A stretch of DNA of 64,000 nucleotides from Prorocentrum cordatum (lineage: Eukaryota; Sar; Dinophyceae; Prorocentrales; Prorocentraceae): assembly GCA_963575745.1 (NCBI GenBank), contig CAUYUJ010001456.1:1-64000 (forward strand), in the 5' to 3' direction. Numbering within the stretch: position 1 is the stretch's first letter; every line of letters starts with the position of its first letter. The notes beneath the pieces are model-generated. The model was not told the origin of the DNA, did no database searches, and saw nothing but the letters and a program-made list of their open reading frames with translations. Of this stretch, positions 12,101-20,374 are shown one piece after another. The position numbers and the translations under genes are program-made.

Positions 12101-15100
12101 GCTGATGGGCTCGAGGGCATTCTCTTGGGCCAGGGCAGCCTGCCGCAGCTTGGCCAGCGCCTCTTGGATCCTCCCGGCCTTCTGCGCATCTCGTGCCCAC
12201 CTGCGTTGCCATGCTTCTTTGCGCAAGTCCACCAGCTGCTGCGGGTGGTTGATGACCTGGCCCTCGTGCTCTAGGATGTCCTCCAAATGGCTGCGCTCTG
12301 CTGCTTTGGTGTAGGCGTGGGCCATCTTCGCACTGCCAGCCGTGGCGTCATGCACCCAGTGGATGTACGCCTTCTTCACCGCCTTTGTGAGTAGCTTGGC
12401 CATGCTCTTTACCTCCTCTGCTACCCTGCTGATCGTCCCTGGGTCCACGAGGGCGCCCTCTGCTATGGCGTGCAGGTCTGCGAGGAGGGCCTGCTGCTGG
12501 TCCTTGGCCGCACCCTCATCGTTCAGCCTGCCTGGGTCAGGCTGGTTGAGCTGCTGCGCTAGCTGCTGCCTTGTGTGGATCTGCTGCTGCGTCTGACGGC
12601 CACTGTGGGTGCAGACCCGCTGCTCTCGGCGGCTACTCTGGCCACCGCCTGTTCCTGGAGCATCATGTTGTTGTCTTCGCGCTGCTCCTTCTGGTGCTCT
12701 TTCGCCTATGACTTCTCGCATGAACCTCCTCAGGTTTGCGAGCTCCCTCCAGTGCATCATTTCCAATTCATGCCTCCTCGTCGGCACCTCTCGCGCAAGT
12801 CCTTGGAGAACGCCTCGGCGTCGTGGTTCTGCATGTCTCCATGCTCGCTCGCAGAGGTCCCTGATGATGTGGCTGAGGCCAGCCTGCTGGTACCAACGCC
12901 TGAGCTGTCTCACCATGCCATTGTTGCCTCCGCCTCCCAGGATGGTCTCCAGGAACGGCACGCAGATCTGCATCCAGTTGCTGTTGTCCGTGGGGAGCTG
13001 CACCAAGTTATCCATCCAGATGGCCGCCCAGTACTCCAGGTCGTCTCTCATGGCCACGTAGTCTTCCCGCTCCCGCTGGTGTTGGTCGTCATTCCAGGGG
13101 TCTGTAGGGGGCAGGCCCATATCTCGTTGCTCATCTGCCTCTGGGCTTGGCGGCGCTTGGTTCTGACTCCTCGGGTGATCGGTACCCTCTGCCTCCAGGG
13201 TGCCAGCTAGCTGAGGAGGTGAGCAGTGCGTGTCACCTGGGGCGGTTTCACCAGATCCAGCTGCCTGACGACGTGCGGTCTGGCCGTAGCCGTTGCCATC
13301 CAGCTGCCCCTCGATACGCTGGTGGTACCCATCGCAGTCCTCCTGGTCTGCGGTCTCCTGGCGGTTCTGGAAGCGGTCCTCCTCTTCCTCGAAGGGGTCG
13401 TGGTCTTGGTCGTCCGTGGTGCTGCGTCCTGCTGGTGGGTGAGAAACAGGTCCAGCTGCTCGACGGCGAGCGGTCTGGTTGGACTCGAGGCTGGCCTGCT
13501 GCCCCTCGATGTATTGGTGGTGCCCATCGCTGTTTTCCTGGTCTGCGATCTCCTGGCGGTACTCCAAGTACTCCTCCTCATCCTCGAAGGGGTCGTGATC
13601 TTGGATGTCCATGGTGTTGCGCCCTGCTGGTGGGGGAAGGGCACCCCTCTGCATCCCTTCTGGGCAGCTGTCTGCGGTGCCGTGGGTATGCCCCACGTGG
13701 GGGTCTGGGGCGCCTCCTGCTGCGCCTCCACTGCCTGCGCTCCGCTGCTGCAGCTCGGGGGGGCCCTTGCCCCGCTCGGTGGGGGAGCGTTCCACCGAGC
13801 TTCCTCCCGAGCTCTTCGATGGGCTCCAGGCTGGCGCAGGGTCGCCTTCTTCGTGGCCTTCCTGGCTGCCCGAACTGACGGGGCCACGCTCCAGCTCCAA
13901 CGGGCCCTGTCCTCCCCCCGAGTCCTCATCGGGACGTGCTTGGGTCTTGCCCTGTCGACTTGCCGCTGCCTCCTGCGCTCGGGCGCCATGGTGCGAGAGC
14001 TGCCGCGCCAAGGAGGAGATCTCCGCCCACCACGCATGGATCTTCCTTTCAACCCCTGCCCATGGCGTAGAGGTGACGGTGTCCTTAACGCTCACGCTCT
14101 TGTAGCTCGGGGGCCTGCTGTGCCCGAGATGACGTCCTCGATCTTCCTCTGGGATGCCGATGCTCTCGCGCAGGCTGAGCTCGAGCGTGCTGGCGAAGTG
14201 GTCGTACTGTTGCCCCAGATCCAGCATGTCCCGCTCCATCATCTTGCCGACGACAGTGTGCTGCAAGTGCTGGGGCAACTCGTCGTAGACACGCAAGCTG
14301 ACCCTCTCGGAGGTGGCCTGCCACAGCTCGTCAGGGATGACGTGCTGGACCTCCTTGTCGTAGTACAGCTGCGGCACTGGCTCCATGTCGTTTCCTTCCT
14401 GGTCGCATCCTGCCTCTGCCAACGCTTGCTGACGTCGGCGCATGGCCTCCTGGCCTCCTCGCGCCGCTCGCCTGCAAGCGGCTCTGGACTTCGGCATTCT
14501 CTCAACTGCGACTGGTGGCTTTATGGCTGCTGGCCTGCGAAGTACCCTGCCCTTGAGCTTTAGAGGCCGCCCTCTCAGCTTCAAGCGGATGCCAATGTGC
14601 GGCTTCCACGGCACGGTCCTGAGCAGCTCTAGCTGGTCAAAATACGGCGCCAGGCCCTGCGAGATCAGCGCGAAATCGATGCACCTGGCTTCGCCTCCTG
14701 CTGGGAAGCACGTGGGGGCGCCATCCTCCGCCGCTGCTACTTGAGCATTCAGCGCCCTGGGCCAGATGCTGTTGTTGAACTCCGCCGGCGTCATGTTGAA
14801 ATCCCCAAGCGCTGCCCATGGCCCTCCCCAGACGGCCATCTTTTCCCGCAGGTCGCAGAGGATGTCGACGCTCCTCTCTCCGAAGCCCGTCCCACACTCG
14901 AGGTAGACGAAGGCCACTGCGAAGCGGACCTTGTGCAGGTTGGAGATCACCACCGTGACGTCGCTGCCGTCCTCGTGCAGGCAGTGCTCGTCGAAGCCCG
15001 CGATCCTGTCCTGGACGTCCAAGGATCCTCGCGTTATGGCACACGTTCCTCCACGAGTGCCTTCTCCTTCTCCTGGCCGTGCCTTGGTCCAGTAGCTCTG

Positions 15101-15436
15101 CGTGCCTTTCCTCCTGAGCGCCGCTCTTGCCTTGCCTATCTGCGCGGGCTGGCGGAGGTGGTGCTCCGCGATGCCGATGATGTCCCTGTCCTTGGTGTCG
15201 TTGATCTCCACGAGGTAGCCCTGTGCCTGGGGGCCCCAGGTCGTGACATTGAAGAAGTCGATGTGGCAAGGGCGGCGAGCCTTCTTCGTGCTCGCCTTGG
15301 GGCGGCTACCCTGCTGAGTGGTCACCTTGCCCTTCTGCGTCGACGACTGTCTCGGCGCGCCTGGCCTGCGAGACCTTCTCCCGCGCCTCCTGGATGTGGG
15401 CCTCCACTCTAGCTCGGCGTTCCTCTGCTTTGTCAT
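9185..15436 (-). CDS. LINE-1 ORF2: endonuclease, reverse transcriptase and RNase H polyprotein (2083 aa to the TGA)
   Basis: This would nick the target and copy the element RNA by target-primed reverse transcription. Domains in order: an APE-like endonuclease at about 60-285 (FNVTTWG, IAEHHL, GDFNMTP, CIDFALIS, KPHIGIRL); an acidic linker and a 'WMDNLVQL..NWMQICVPFLETIL' module at about 590-910; reverse transcriptase at about 1150-1400 (PIGLMPMPYRIW, motif A VFYDAANFYDNIG, AGCGQAVDL, motif C YLDDLAL); a zinc knuckle near 1687 (CARCGEAIETEEHRYYAC); RNase H at about 1780-1940 (FTDGSG, PRAELTAM, VSDCKYAL, GNEMADKYAG); and a second cysteine pair near 2018 (WWCATC). The catalytic residues look intact. 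The ATG at 15436 follows the ORF1 stop by one base. The frame stays open upstream to 16687, overlapping ORF1, so a longer form is possible but less likely. Confidence 0.88.
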   Translation of the reverse strand: MTKQRNAELEWRPTSRRRGRRSRRPGAPRQSSTQKGKVTTQQGSRPKASTKKARRPCHIDFFNVTTWGPQAQGYLVEINDTKDRDIIGIAEHHLRQPAQIGKARAALRRKGTQSYWTKARPGEGEGTRGGTCAITRGSLDVQDRIAGFDEHCLHEDGSDVTVVISNLHKVRFAVAFVYLECGTGFGERSVDILCDLREKMAVWGGPWAALGDFNMTPAEFNNSIWPRALNAQVAAAEDGAPTCFPAGGEARCIDFALISQGLAPYFDQLELLRTVPWKPHIGIRLKLRGRPLKLKGRVLRRPAAIKPPVAVERMPKSRAACRRAARGGQEAMRRRQQALAEAGCDQEGNDMEPVPQLYYDKEVQHVIPDELWQATSERVSLRVYDELPQHLQHTVVGKMMERDMLDLGQQYDHFASTLELSLRESIGIPEEDRGRHLGHSRPPSYKSVSVKDTVTSTPWAGVERKIHAWWAEISSLARQLSHHGARAQEAAASRQGKTQARPDEDSGGGQGPLELERGPVSSGSQEGHEEGDPAPAWSPSKSSGGSSVERSPTERGKGPPELQQRSAGSGGAAGGAPDPHVGHTHGTADSCPEGMQRGALPPPAGRNTMDIQDHDPFEDEEEYLEYRQEIADQENSDGHHQYIEGQQASLESNQTARRRAAGPVSHPPAGRSTTDDQDHDPFEEEEDRFQNRQETADQEDCDGYHQRIEGQLDGNGYGQTARRQAAGSGETAPGDTHCSPPQLAGTLEAEGTDHPRSQNQAPPSPEADEQRDMGLPPTDPWNDDQHQREREDYVAMRDDLEYWAAIWMDNLVQLPTDNSNWMQICVPFLETILGGGGNNGMVRQLRRWYQQAGLSHIIRDLCERAWRHAEPRRRGVLQGLAREVPTRRHELEMMHWRELANLRRFMREVIGERAPEGAARRQQHDAPGTGGGQSSRREQRVCTHSGRQTQQQIHTRQQLAQQLNQPDPGRLNDEGAAKDQQQALLADLHAIAEGALVDPGTISRVAEEVKSMAKLLTKAVKKAYIHWVHDATAGSAKMAHAYTKAAERSHLEDILEHEGQVINHPQQLVDLRKEAWQRRWARDAQKAGRIQEALAKLRQAALAQENALEPISKDIIGSIIQHLKSNAGQGADWWRAPELKAMGAQGLEDFAQCLTSCEQRAAWPWQFYLVLELLLGKKPGIGGERPIGLMPMPYRIWSAARRPIVATWSKAAAGFWDTAVAGSSALRVAMHRLMRAEAATEMGFHAAGVFYDAANFYDNIGLDQLIEKASALQYPLLPLAMAVQMYLAPRAIMAHSLFSDIFEPANSMVAGCGQAVDLTRPLLYGILDAAHRHHIFVVMQQYLDDLALQVEGARRQVIDQIKHVAALVHDGFKQLAIPISVKTAVVASDKDLQAEVASILDSLGTPNKQPGVVRDLGVDTSLGKQLRRPTHAARQAKAKQRVAKLRDLAKTDARGAAKVYAAGAYCQQAWDLPAHGITPTEAKLVRATEAALLTGGHKAGRCTSTILLIQRGMQEAVTRAIGDQIKQFWLTVVDHPTELKRYQRGWLLLYAKLGALEPNRRWQQVKGPMAGVIVQLLGFGWIPRRLDSWISPACDEWAYKPDDIPHFGALLHEVQQSAQQQLWQQAAGHRSGEGLQAGGDLYQLQRHRRRRRRKGQHAEAAMLETIAVAGIWIRERRRAANLNQEGDDTCARCGEAIETEEHRYYACPANAEIGHSNDTDLAKKAKDALDQRQDLHFWLRGIPPAAWAAKVDPDEDAAKAAQISCTSEEAQAAAQSGHKVPADYVFTDGSGGAGETARDPRLRRCGWAVVAFRFDEQGRPQEVAAWYGTIRAPHTVPRAELTAMSKAIGYTTAATARGLNIVSDCKYALDALKQIQDPEDLDYRSTNYDLWLQTKQQLQNSTDTIMGHHIPSHLIEHPTELERWNGPTWWVIGNEMADKYAGWGAEHGALDPAIIVQQQIRDQITMAVQNRLLAINMAVMVEDPNKAPQRPKAKRRKPQTARDRAAQQGHDLRQLHPRWWCATCRSGPAKGQSIRDWLAETGKCLGKYGGHQDQHGNVRLDFKAVQIGTQVVHGSHKTQYTHG

Positions 15437-15437
15437 G

Positions 15438-16583
15438 TTATGCTGCACCTGCTTCTGGTTGGGCAGCTGCCGCGGCGCCGTTAGGCGCAGCCGCAGCAGC
15501 TGTCCCTGCTGCCTCAGCGCCTGTGGTGGCTCCTCGCTGAGGGGCTGGGCTGGCAGCGCAGACACGCTTGCCTGGTGGGGCATCTGCTGCTTCTGGGTCT
15601 TGCTCTCCGCTCTTTGACAGGCGCTTGGTGCGGGCCTGCTCGAGCTGGCGCAGCTGCTCCTGGTGCCTGGCCGTCTCTTCCTCCAGAAGTCGCAGGTGCT
15701 TCGCCGTCTCCTCCTCGTGCTCCTTGACCGTCTGGGCCATGCGCTCCCCCTTGGCTTTTGCAGCTCGCCAGACCTCCTTGTCTGGCTCGGACCACTTGTG
15801 GAAGTCGTCAGGCTCGTGCTCGAACTGCTCCAGGAAGGCTGCCAGCGTTGGCTTCTCGGCTGCGGGTTCGGCTGGTGCCTCTTGCTTGCCGACTGTGGCC
15901 TTGAGCTTGTCGAACTCATCTTCTGCTGCAATGGATGCTTCCATAGCTTCACGAAGCTTGCGTTCACTCTCAGCCAAGTACTGCTGGGCACTCTCCACTT
16001 GCTCCCCTGCCGATCGTACCTTCTTCTGGAGTTTGTCCAAGCGTCGAGCTGCTGCCTCCACTGCCTTGAATCCAACGACTGGTTGATCTGCTGGTGGCTT
16101 GGCTGCGGCGAGCTCTGGCCAGAGGGCCTCGTAGTGCTGCTTGAGCGGGTCGTCCTTGCTGAGCTTGCCGTATGCTGCTGCAGCTGCGGCCTTGAGATCG
16201 GCGGCCTTGTCGTGAGGTGGTGGCTGGCGTTGGCCTCCTTGCCCTTTCCCGCCTGCACCACCTCCTGGCTGCCAACCATCTGCACAGCTGATCCTGGGCG
16301 AGGTTCCCCCTTGGGGCTGTGCTGCCACCCACCCACCATCCTCGTCACGGAAGACGTGTCCGTCAGGGACGAGGCAGGCGAGATTCTTGCCGCAGATGCA
16401 GAGGTCGCCCCTGCTGGTGATGTTCTTGCAGTAGCGCCATCTGCTGCACCCGTCACACACCACGTAGCTGCTGCGAGGAGGGCGACTGCCACTGCTGCTC
16501 CTCTTCCACGGGGGCACTCTCTGGCGATTCGGGGTCCCCGACCAGGCGCTGCCCGCCCCGCGTCCGCCGCTGCCGCTCCCCAT
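15438..16583 (-). CDS. LINE-1 ORF1: zinc-finger, coiled-coil RNA-binding-type protein (381 aa)
   Basis: By analogy with LINE ORF1 proteins this would bind the element RNA and act as a chaperone in the ribonucleoprotein; that role is inferred. Residues about 41-70 hold a cysteine-rich module (VVCDGCSRWRYC, then LCICGK; Cys at about 43, 46, 52, 62, 64 and 70), similar to compact zinc-ribbon or RanBP2-like fingers. Residues about 170-330 are charged, heptad-like and probably coiled coil. The tail is Ala-rich. The ATG at 16583 precedes the finger by 40 residues; the frame is also open upstream, but that part is simple-sequence and 5' leader. The stop TAA (15440-15438) is followed by one base and the ORF2 ATG (TAA-C-ATG), which suggests termination-reinitiation. 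Confidence 0.8.
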   Translation of the reverse strand: MGSGSGGRGAGSAWSGTPNRQRVPPWKRSSSGSRPPRSSYVVCDGCSRWRYCKNITSRGDLCICGKNLACLVPDGHVFRDEDGGWVAAQPQGGTSPRISCADGWQPGGGAGGKGQGGQRQPPPHDKAADLKAAAAAAYGKLSKDDPLKQHYEALWPELAAAKPPADQPVVGFKAVEAAARRLDKLQKKVRSAGEQVESAQQYLAESERKLREAMEASIAAEDEFDKLKATVGKQEAPAEPAAEKPTLAAFLEQFEHEPDDFHKWSEPDKEVWRAAKAKGERMAQTVKEHEEETAKHLRLLEEETARHQEQLRQLEQARTKRLSKSGEQDPEAADAPPGKRVCAASPAPQRGATTGAEAAGTAAAAAPNGAAAAAQPEAGAA

Positions 16584-16687
16584 GGCTGCAGCAGTGCCGC
16601 GCGCGCGCCCGACGCCCGTCTGGGAACTGTCCTCGGTCCAGAGGTCTCCCTTCGGCCTGGAGGCTGGACAGCCCCCCAGGTCGCCAT

Positions 16688-16709
16688 CTTGAGCCAAAAT
16701 GGCTACGGA
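16688..16709 (-). other. Dinoflagellate spliced-leader (dinoSL) sequence fixed in the genome
   Basis: The minus strand carries CCGTAGCC immediately followed by ATTTTGGCTCAAG, preceded by T. That is all 22 positions of the conserved dinoSL. In dinoflagellates this leader is added to mRNA by trans-splicing, so a genomic copy at the exact 5' end of a retroelement means that a trans-spliced transcript was reverse transcribed. An ATG follows at once (16687). Confidence 0.93.
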
Positions 16710-16752
16710 GGAGGAGGAGGAGGAGGAGGAGGAGGAGGAGGAGGAGGAGGTA
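16705..16752. repeat. (GGA)n microsatellite at the LINE-1 5' flank
   Basis: About 15 GGA triplets start at the distal end of the dinoSL copy. They match the triplet repeat at the other end of the element. Confidence 0.93.
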
Positions 16753-16917
16753 CCCCCCCCTCCCCGCACCCCCCGCCTGTGCGCGCTGCCGCAGTGGAGC
16801 AGCCTCCGGGAGCGAGCCCCCCCCGCGCCCCCGCGCTGGTGCGGCGCGCCGCCGGGGGGGAGCCCGAGCGGGAGAGCGACGGGAGGATTGGGGTTCCCCC
16901 AACGTGATCTGTCCAGA

Positions 16918-16969
16918 ATCCTCCTCCTCCTCCTCCTCCCCTCCTCCTCCTCCTCCTCTCCTCCTCCTC

Positions 16970-17002
<33 letters not shown>

Positions 17003-17055
17003 TTCCTCTCCTCCTCCTCCTCCTCCTCCTCCTCCTCCTCCTCCTCCTCCTCCTT
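16918..17055. repeat. (CTC)n microsatellite
   Basis: CTC triplets interrupted by short C runs. Open frames here encode homopolymeric Leu, Ser, Glu or Arg and are not genes. Confidence 0.93.
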
Positions 17056-17354
17056 GTCGACTCCATGAAGAGTGCGCAGAATGCACTCCGTCTCCGCAGA
17101 TCTACAGGGGCTCTGCGCAGTCTGCGTGGACTCGACAGGGCTCGATCCTGGGGCCATTCGGGTCTGCGGTCGATTCTCTCCACTCGAGGAGCGGCATCCG
17201 GGAAAGAGACGCACCTGGGTCGGACATGTTTGCGTCCCTCCAGGACTGCGCAGCTCACCGCGCAGCACTGGCGGGCGGCGGGCGGCGGGCGCCCGCATCG
17301 CAGGCAGGCCCGTCCCTGTCTGGCAGCGCGCAGCCGTAGCCGCGACGTCAGCGT

Positions 17355-17540
17355 CATGGTCGTGGTCGTGGTCGTGGTCCTCGTCGTCGAGGTCATCGTC
17401 GTTCTGGTTCTCGTCGTCGTCGTCGTCCTCGCCGCCATCATCGTCGTGATCGTCGCCGTTCTCGCCGTCGTCGTCGTCCTCGTCGTCGCCGTCGCCATCG
17501 CCTTCGTCCTCGTCGTCGTCGCCCTCGCCGTCGCCGTCCC
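17355..17540. repeat. (GTC)n-type degenerate triplet repeat
   Basis: GTCGTC, CTCGTC and GTGGTC triplets give poly-Val or poly-Asp/Glu frames. The flanks (17056-17354 and 17541-17725) show no recognisable gene. Confidence 0.85.
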
Positions 17541-17725
17541 AGGCGGTGGCGCGAGAGCGGCCCGTGGGAGCGCGCCCGAGGCCCGCGGGCGCCCTCAGGC
17601 CGTGCGCCTGCGCTGCAGCGGCTTCCGGGTCCACGAGAACGCGGGCTTGGACCTGGAGGCCCCCCCGATGCTACAGCGGTTGAGCAGGGACCGACCGTCC
17701 CGGCACTTCTATAGTCCTACCACGA

Positions 17726-17903
17726 AATGTTCTTAGAACCCAAAAATGTTCGAATAACAAAATCAACGTTCTTAGAACATTGGCCCAGTGCATTCAAACA
17801 AGACAGCCCCAGCCAGAAGTGTTCTAAGAATATGCCGTGGAAGCTACAACAGGTTCTTAGATCATTGTTTGAAAGGGCTATAGGCGAGTCTGGACGCTTC
17901 GCC
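17726..17903. repeat. Dispersed repeat with GTTCTTAGAAC palindromes, copy 1 of 2
   Basis: It is similar over its length to 33036-33222. Shared words include ATGTTCT-AGAACC, AAACAAGAC, CCCAGCCAGAA and GACGCTTCGCCAC. On the minus strand both copies read an LEHFWLG-SC--G-C-KN--FV-like string. It contains the palindrome GTTCTTAGAAC. No terminal repeats were defined. Confidence 0.65.
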
Positions 17904-18179
17904 ACTATTTGAAGCGTGGGCGCGCATCAAGAAGCCGTCTGCGCTTCGTCGGGGTACCCGGGGCTTCTTCGCTCGGCGCGCTGCGCGGTGACTTCCCGCG
18001 GCCGCCAGCGAAGCTGCTGCGGCGTTCCGGGTGCTCCGTGTTTTTGCTCCCCGCAGGTGCACCTCGCGCGCGGGTTGTCAGGGCTGGGTTTCTTGGAAGG
18101 GTTTCTTGCGACCACGCCCGCACTGTGCGCTGTACGTTTTCGACCATGGGCCCCTCGCTGCCCATCTGCTTCAGGAAGT

Positions 18180-18295
18180 CGTCGGCGGTCTTCGATGGCC
18201 TTCCGGCGGTCTTCGGTGGTCTTCCCGCGGTCTACGGCGGTGCTCCCGTGGTCTCCGGCGGTGTCCCGCGGTCTCCGGCGTGAAAGCTGGACGCT
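18180..18295. repeat. Short tandem repeat, unit about 21 bp (GCGGTCTTCGGTGGTC)
   Basis: Alternating 10 and 11 bp blocks of GCGGTCTNCG and GTGGTCTCCC type, about five double units. 18370-18490 beyond it holds two copies of a GATGCATCGGCGA word. No gene is supported between 17904 and 18763. Confidence 0.65.
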
Positions 18296-18763
18296 TGCGT
18301 TTAGCAAGGGGTCCATGATCGAACACCTGACAGATGGAGACCGAGCGGACGGACTTGGAGGATCGCGCCGAACCGCCGTTGCATCGGCGATGCATCGGCG
18401 AGATCGGCAGTGGCTTTGGCATCATCGGCGTGGAGAAGTGCGGGCTGAACATGGAGCCGCAGCGCCGATGCATCGGCGATGCGTCGGCGATCCTCCAACC
18501 CATTCTGCTCGGACAATAGTTGGGAGGCCTGGGTCCTCAGGGGCGCCGAAGCCCTGACCTCCTCGCGTCTTGCGCGAGTTGCGCGGGAAACCGTGCTGGC
18601 CGTCTCTGGCCTCTGCGGGAGGGTGCGCTCAACAGGCCCCAGGGGACGGTCAGAAAGCGGCTCGCGAGACGAGAAGCCGGCCCCCGGGGATCGGCGGCGG
18701 GGGAGCGAGAAGGGGCGGGCCTTCTACCAGAGGGCTCGGAAGGCCCCCGGCCACTTCCGAGGA

Positions 18764-18956
18764 TCGGGCTGGGCGAAAGGGGGGGACAGCAAAGGGGGGG
18801 TTTGAGAATCAGCTCACGTAGCTGATTTTCCTGGCGCCTCCCGGCGCCAGAGGCGGCCATGTATCGAGGAAGGGGCCCCTCGGTGGGGCTGAAACCACCT
18901 GCATGCAGATTTCGTACCCCCCCCCTTTCCCGATCCCCCCCTTTCGTTCGGCCCGA
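18764..18956. mobile_element. Short TIR element, family C, copy 1 (193 bp; TSD GAGGA)
   Basis: It begins TCGGGCTGGGCGAAAGGGGG and ends with the inverted counterpart CCCTTTCGTTCGGCCCGA. It is flanked by a perfect 5 bp duplication GAGGA (18759-18763 and 18957-18961). Internally it carries the hairpins AATCAGCT-loop-AGCTGATT and GGCGCC-TCCC-GGCGCC, both kept in the copy at 31855. It has no coding capacity, so it is a MITE-like non-autonomous element. Confidence 0.88.
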
Positions 18957-19209
18957 GAGGAGGCCTCCTCCTCCCCACTGGCCCCCCCCCCCCCTCGCTC
19001 GCCGCCGAGGGGAGGGGCCCAGACCTCTGGGGAGCCGCGGCGTGGAGGCTCGCGCCCTCGGACGGCCGGGGCGCCACCAGGAGCGCGGGGCCCGCCCCTC
19101 TTCTCCTGGCCCCACGCAGCCCTCGCCACGAGCACATCGAGACCGCCGCCGAGGTCGGGGGGAGGGGGTGAAGGGGCCCCAGGACACACAAATAAATACA
19201 CACAAATAA

Positions 19210-19335
19210 AAATATTCCCCATATTTTCTCTTATTTTCTGGGTTTCTGTCTTCCCCCCCACTTCCCATATTTTCCTATATTTTCTGGGGAATCGAGGATT
19301 AATTGTGTCTGTGTGTTTTTTCCTCTCCTGAGGGG
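19210..19335. repeat. Dispersed repeat, CCCATATTTTCTGGG type, copy 1 of 2
   Basis: It resembles 53460-53580: the words CCATATTTTCT, TCTTCCCCCC, TTCCCATA and AATTG-GTCTGTGTGTT occur in the same order. It is much more AT-rich than its surroundings. Confidence 0.65.
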
Positions 19336-19553
19336 GGGGCGAGTCGGCTCACGCAGCTGCTGCTTCCGGCGCCTCCCGTCGCCGGAGGCGCCGACGGATG
19401 GAGGAGAGCGCCCGACGGCCGAGCCGAAACCGGCTGCGCGCCGCAGATGCCGTGACCCCACCTTTCCCCATCCCCCCCCCCCTCCTTCTCCTCCTCCTCC
19501 TCCTCCTCCTCCTCCTCCTCCTCCTCCTCCTCCTCCTCTGTCGTCCGACCCGA
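19312..19553. mobile_element. Family C element, degenerate copy 3, interrupted by (CTC)n
   Basis: Internal words GGCTCACGCAGCTG, CCGGCGCCTCCCGTCGCC and CCTTTCCCCATCCCCCC match family C, as does the right end GTCGTCCGACCCGA. A CTC tract (about 19490-19540) lies inside and the left terminal repeat is lost. No duplication can be assigned. Confidence 0.6.
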
Positions 19554-19749
19554 GCACCTCTCGTCACGGAAACATCGAGGCTGTCGGCTGGTCCTCAGTG
19601 CTTGGGCCTCTGGAGGGCACGTCCGAGACCCCGGGGGCCACGTCACGAAGAGGACGGTCAGGGACGAGAGGCCAACCCCCGTCGGACCATTCCGCGAAAG
19701 AGCCCGACGCCTGAGCCTTCTGTGGCAACTCATGGGATCCTCCCGTTGC

Positions 19750-19880
19750 TATCTTGTTGGCTCTTGCGAATCGACGCGACTCGACGCTAATCGACGCTTA
19801 ATCGACGCTAGTCGGCGCGAGTCGACGCTAAATCCACCCTCAGTCGGCGCTCTCTCATCGATTACCAGACGCTAAACGAC
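19750..19880. repeat. Degenerate repeat of about 10 bp (TCGACGCTAA)
   Basis: Roughly ten imperfect TCGACGC-TAA units. A comparable CGTCGAATCC array lies at 31140-31250. Confidence 0.65.
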
Positions 19881-20374
19881 GCTGGCGCACTCTAACACGG
19901 AATTGCGATCCCATGATTTGCCACTGCGGAAGGAGTCTGGGGAGTGGGGAGAGGCGGGGGAAAAGGAGCGGTGGGAACCGACCAGGGTACTGACTCGGAG
20001 AGCCAAAGGAGGAATCGGGGGGGGGAACGGCGGGGGAACGAGAGGCGGGGTGGTTGCTGGAGTCGTGCGCGCTCCCTTGGGGAGCCCGCCCGTGCACAGG
20101 TGTGATATGTAGGTGGACTGACGTCGTAGATTCCATGATGTGCCCCCAGCACCTAATGACTATCGTAGGTCCTTCGAGCCGCTGTGTCCGTGTTGTCTTG
20201 GCTGGTCGCTGCCCGAATCTGGTCCGGCCCAGCGTCGGCGGCACTGGCCTTGGAACGGAAACGGCGGCCTATAGGATCGGCGGCACGTCGGCGACAGAGG
20301 AGCACGATGAGACCCGACGGCAGGGCCGAGCGATCGTGGGCAGGGTGGGGCGCTCAGGGCCAGATCGGAGATGA

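Larger units (their letters stand above)
5600..16709 (-). mobile_element. LINE-1: near full-length non-LTR retrotransposon, about 11.1 kb
   Basis: This minus-strand element runs from a dinoSL copy (16709-16688) to a TTTAAAA-like 3' end (5600). It encodes ORF1 (Zn finger and coiled coil) and a very long ORF2 with an APE-type endonuclease, reverse transcriptase with an intact YLDD box, a zinc knuckle, RNase H and a long repeat-containing tail. Both ends abut (GGA)n, so the target was probably a GGA/TCC microsatellite and the target duplication cannot be separated from the repeat. The long open frames and intact catalytic motifs suggest a young copy. Visible damage is one in-frame TGA (9187-9185) and a frameshift in the repeats near 6480. 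The 3' boundary is inferred from where the GGA tract resumes. Confidence 0.85.
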
